Shown here in pieces: positions 21,896-24,353 of a DNA stretch of 24,353 bases. Both the position numbers and the translations under genes were made by a program. The stretch's first letter is position 1, and each line of letters starts with the position of its first letter. The notes beneath the pieces are model-generated. The model did not search any database, was not told the origin of the DNA, and saw only the letters and a program-made list of their open reading frames with translations. Source of the stretch: JADKIH01 sp031367345 (GTDB lineage: Bacteria; Bacteroidota; Bacteroidia; AKYH767-A; 2013-40CM-41-45); NCBI GenBank assembly GCA_031367345.1, contig JANLPR010000177.1, positions 1-24,353 of the forward strand. Direction: 5' to 3'.

Positions 21896-23458
21896 TTATT
21901 TGAAAGTAATCATTCCGAATTGTTCCATCTTACGTCTTTCTCCAAAGATCAACATCTGATCGTCTTCAATTTGCTCACACACTTTCGGACGAATAATAAC
22001 TTCTGTTTCTGTATTCTCCAAAAGAGCCTCTCTTGTAACTTTTCCATTCTCATCAACTGTTGCATTTACAACAATTCCATTACGATCTGATAATTGAAAA
22101 TTTTTCAATCTCTTAGTTTTCTCAGCATCTAAATTGTCTTTGTGATCGTTGTAAATAAAATGTAATTTTTTATCTGTTACTGCCATCGCAAACGATGAGT
22201 AAAATCCACCATCATTTGTGGATGTCTGCAACTTTGGAATTTTAGTTGCCCATTCAATTTTTCCATCCGGACTAATATTGACAACAATAATATCATTGTA
22301 ATTATATGTTGTTGTAGTACAATATGAATTTCCACATGGATATGAATAGGTATAACTGTAATATTGCTCGCCAACTAAAATTGCACCACCATCGGAACGT
22401 GAAACTAAAGTTTTAAGATCGTACTGAGCCAACTCTTGATCTTTTCCTTTTTCATCACGCTTTTTTGTACGATTGGCTTGTGCATCGGTCATATACTGTG
22501 TCATGAATGCTAAATCAAACTCTTTAATATTCGAAACTTTTACTGCTTTTGTTGTTGGATCTAAACTCAAGTAAAAAGCACCATCAATCGATGACAAACC
22601 TTTCTTACTGTAAAATCCTGCACACACTAAATCGCCGGCATTATTTTTCGACATTGTAATGTCAGTAATATAGTTGGAAGCTAATTTTACTTCATAATCA
22701 ATTTTATTTGCTCCATGATCATTAAAAGCTATTAAGTGATATGTATAATTCACTTCTCCTTTTACTTTCACTTTCACTTTGTCTTTGTACAATTTTCCAA
22801 GTACATAAAAATTTCCTTCGTCGTCACAAATAAAATTCTGACGAAAAAATAAAGAATTCACATAGGGTAATTGAAGATTTTTTCTCCAAACCGGTTTCAA
22901 TGTACTGTCTAACATTACAACATTGAACTGATCGTTCTCTTCTTTGTCGGTAGGAATTCCTTCAACAATCATCATATAGTTGTCAGAAGGAGAAGGGATC
23001 ATCATAAAAAATCCTTTATCACTTCTCTTTTCATACTGGATCTCTGTAATCTTATTTAGTTTTCCTGTAGCGGTCATCGTTTTTTTGTTGATCTCCTCTG
23101 AATAAAGAGTTTTCGTTTTTGTCTTTCTATCGATGTTCGATTTGAAAACATATAATTTGTCTGAAAAATATCTGCGCGCTTCTAAATCATACTTTTCTTT
23201 CGTCTCCTTATCTTTTTCTTCATAAGTATAAATTAACGGGTTGCCTAAATTGTGATCTAACTTTTCAATAATCAAATCACTTTTAATGTAAGCTGTTAAA
23301 TAATATCCGGTGTTGTCTTCTCCAAGGAAATCATTAATTGATCCACGACGTGAGCCTTCTAATTCGGGCCCCCATTTTACAGAAGTTGTTTTTGATTTTG
23401 ATTGAGCAAAAATTGTTGTGCTTATTAAAAGCAATACAATAATCAGTTTAAGTTTCAT
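21896..23458 (-). CDS. Conserved secreted protein of unknown function, propeller-like
   Basis: 520 residues with a signal peptide (about 1-18, VLLLISTTIFAQ). The mature protein is almost entirely alternating beta strands. Segments such as GNFYVLGKLY, GDLVCAGFYSK, GGAILVGEQYYS, DGKIEWATKIPKL and KLHFIYNDHKDN each look like one blade of a beta-propeller. There is no T9SS sorting domain and no lipobox, so it is probably periplasmic. A Cys/Tyr/Thr-rich insert (PCGNSYCTTTTYNYN) is distinctive. I recognise the type as a Bacteroidota hypothetical protein but not a function. Transcribed alone, with a terminator behind it and divergent from the PEGA-type lipoprotein gene. Confidence 0.8.
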   Translation of the reverse strand: MKLKLIIVLLLISTTIFAQSKSKTTSVKWGPELEGSRRGSINDFLGEDNTGYYLTAYIKSDLIIEKLDHNLGNPLIYTYEEKDKETKEKYDLEARRYFSDKLYVFKSNIDRKTKTKTLYSEEINKKTMTATGKLNKITEIQYEKRSDKGFFMMIPSPSDNYMMIVEGIPTDKEENDQFNVVMLDSTLKPVWRKNLQLPYVNSLFFRQNFICDDEGNFYVLGKLYKDKVKVKVKGEVNYTYHLIAFNDHGANKIDYEVKLASNYITDITMSKNNAGDLVCAGFYSKKGLSSIDGAFYLSLDPTTKAVKVSNIKEFDLAFMTQYMTDAQANRTKKRDEKGKDQELAQYDLKTLVSRSDGGAILVGEQYYSYTYSYPCGNSYCTTTTYNYNDIIVVNISPDGKIEWATKIPKLQTSTNDGGFYSSFAMAVTDKKLHFIYNDHKDNLDAEKTKRLKNFQLSDRNGIVVNATVDENGKVTREALLENTETEVIIRPKVCEQIEDDQMLIFGERRKMEQFGMITFK

Positions 23459-23494
23459 TAGTCTCTAGATTAGGTTGCGCAATTAAATAAGAAT

Positions 23495-23524
23495 TTTGTT
23501 GCGAAGCAATAAATATTATATTTG
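23495..23524 (+). promoter_or_regulatory. Bacteroidota promoter of the PEGA-type lipoprotein gene
   Basis: TTTG (23495-23498) as -33 element, an 18-base gap, and TATATTTG (23517-23524) as an exact -7 box. The ATG is 20 bases further on. This is the only promoter in the window with both elements at near-normal spacing. Confidence 0.6.
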
Positions 23525-23544
23525 CCTTGCTAACCCCATCTATT

Positions 23545-24353
23545 ATGAATAACAAATCCCGAATTTTATATTCGTTTTTGGTCATTTCTGCACTTTTATT
23601 CCAAAGTTGCGCCACCATTTTAAGCCCTGAAAAAGGGCCCTTTACACTCGATTCAAATCCAGGAACAGCCCAGGTTTTTGATGAAAATGATAATCTCATC
23701 GGCTCTACTCCCTTTGACCTAAAAAAATTGGGAAAACGTGTAAAAAAGATAACTGTAAAAAAAGAAGGGTATGTCGACAAACAGCTTAACATAACGCGCA
23801 AGTCGAAAAACGGGATGCTTTTTTTGGATGCAATGCTTTTATGTATTCCTTGTATAGTAGATATGGGGAACGATAATATCACAACGTTTTATCCAAAAAA
23901 TAAAATGGTTGATCTTCGTAAAGCTCCAAAAGAATATGATAAAACAATTATGCTGGCTGTAGAAAAAGTTAGCTTCGATAACGACAATAATATTAAAGGA
24001 AAAATAAATGGTTCTGTTAAAAGAGTGGGAGATAAAAATGCCAATCGATCGATTGGTGAAGTAGAATACGCTGATGGAACTGTTATCGAAAAATTTGCAA
24101 AATCATACATCGATCCTGTTACAGTAGCTGCGAATAACAACTCTAAGTCCGGAATTTCTAAAGCTAAAGTAACTGTTAAGCCTGTTATAAATGAAATGGA
24201 TTTTCAATTGAAAGGAAAATATGTTAGAGATTACGAAGGCTCTGAATCGATGAAGTGTACATGGAATTTTTATCGCGCCGGTGATGCTAAAAATAAAATA
24301 GGATCCATTGTAACAAATGTTTCGATAGACAGAAATAAAGGAGAAAACACAAC
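23545..24353 (+). CDS. PEGA-domain-like lipoprotein, 3' end beyond the window
   Basis: 269 complete codons from ATG 23545 with no stop before the window edge, so the C-terminus is missing. Lipobox LFQSC with Cys22 predicts a lipoprotein. Residues about 38-77 have the PEGA pattern: GTAQVFDENDNLIGSTPFDL, then ITVKKEGYVDKQLNI. A short hydrophobic patch follows (MLFLDAMLLCIPCIVDMG, about 93-110), and the remainder is beta-rich with many Lys and Asn. PEGA domains are surface or wall-associated binding modules; the specific role is unknown. Open frames on the opposite strand here are shadows. It is the first gene after a good promoter. Confidence 0.85.
   Translation, partial: MNNKSRILYSFLVISALLFQSCATILSPEKGPFTLDSNPGTAQVFDENDNLIGSTPFDLKKLGKRVKKITVKKEGYVDKQLNITRKSKNGMLFLDAMLLCIPCIVDMGNDNITTFYPKNKMVDLRKAPKEYDKTIMLAVEKVSFDNDNNIKGKINGSVKRVGDKNANRSIGEVEYADGTVIEKFAKSYIDPVTVAANNNSKSGISKAKVTVKPVINEMDFQLKGKYVRDYEGSESMKCTWNFYRAGDAKNKIGSIVTNVSIDRNKGENT

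Noticed and set aside
23448..24140. Minus-strand open frames at the right end
   Set aside because: They are antisense to a plus-strand lipoprotein frame that has a lipobox, a PEGA pattern and a two-element promoter, and that stays open to the window edge.

Overview
The window looks like a chromosomal segment of a Bacteroidota bacterium (Flavobacteriia- or Chitinophagia-like; I cannot place it more finely). The grounds are: AT-rich DNA; two secreted proteins with C-terminal type IX secretion (T9SS) sorting domains; promoters resembling the Bacteroidota -7 box TAnnTTTG; an eukaryotic-like (type 2) isoleucyl-tRNA synthetase; a DksA-like protein that has lost its zinc cysteines; and no recognisable Shine-Dalgarno sequences. 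No rRNA, tRNA, CRISPR array or transposase gene was seen.

Layout. 1-2041: a small membrane protein with HExxH, a short T9SS cargo protein, a 47-unit heptanucleotide array, and a RidA-family deaminase. 2042-3631: a larger T9SS cargo protein. 3632-5771: an accessory island of three tightly packed plus-strand genes (a TIGR04255-type protein, a 58-aa acidic protein, and a 186-aa protein with a QGD...CDL...RIGLP signature). The island is bracketed by an imperfect 27-bp direct repeat, with heptamer tracts at both edges. 5772-10861: housekeeping genes ileS, a histone-tail/DksA fusion, and lspA. 11001-14203: a secreted M28 peptidase and uvrC, closely spaced. 14179-14268: a palindromic heptamer element that supplies the end of uvrC and nearly touches the end of gpsA. 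14272-16975 (minus): an M28-PDZ lipoprotein peptidase followed by gpsA. 17067-19769 (plus): a secreted AFRHAYW/AHE protein, aminopeptidase P with a good terminator, and a small lipoprotein. 19770-21753 (minus): an MFS transporter followed by phenylalanine hydroxylase. 21896-23458 (minus): a large conserved secreted protein of unknown function. 23545-end (plus): a PEGA-type lipoprotein cut by the window edge.

Most genes are core functions: translation, lipoprotein maturation, DNA repair, phospholipid precursor synthesis, and peptide and aromatic amino-acid turnover. The parts most worth following up are the island at 3984-5630 (a candidate undescribed mobile or defence module with a T10 tract just inside its last gene), the heptamer-built repeats at two convergent gene junctions, and the IleRS whose active-site motif reads GIHH instead of HxGH.
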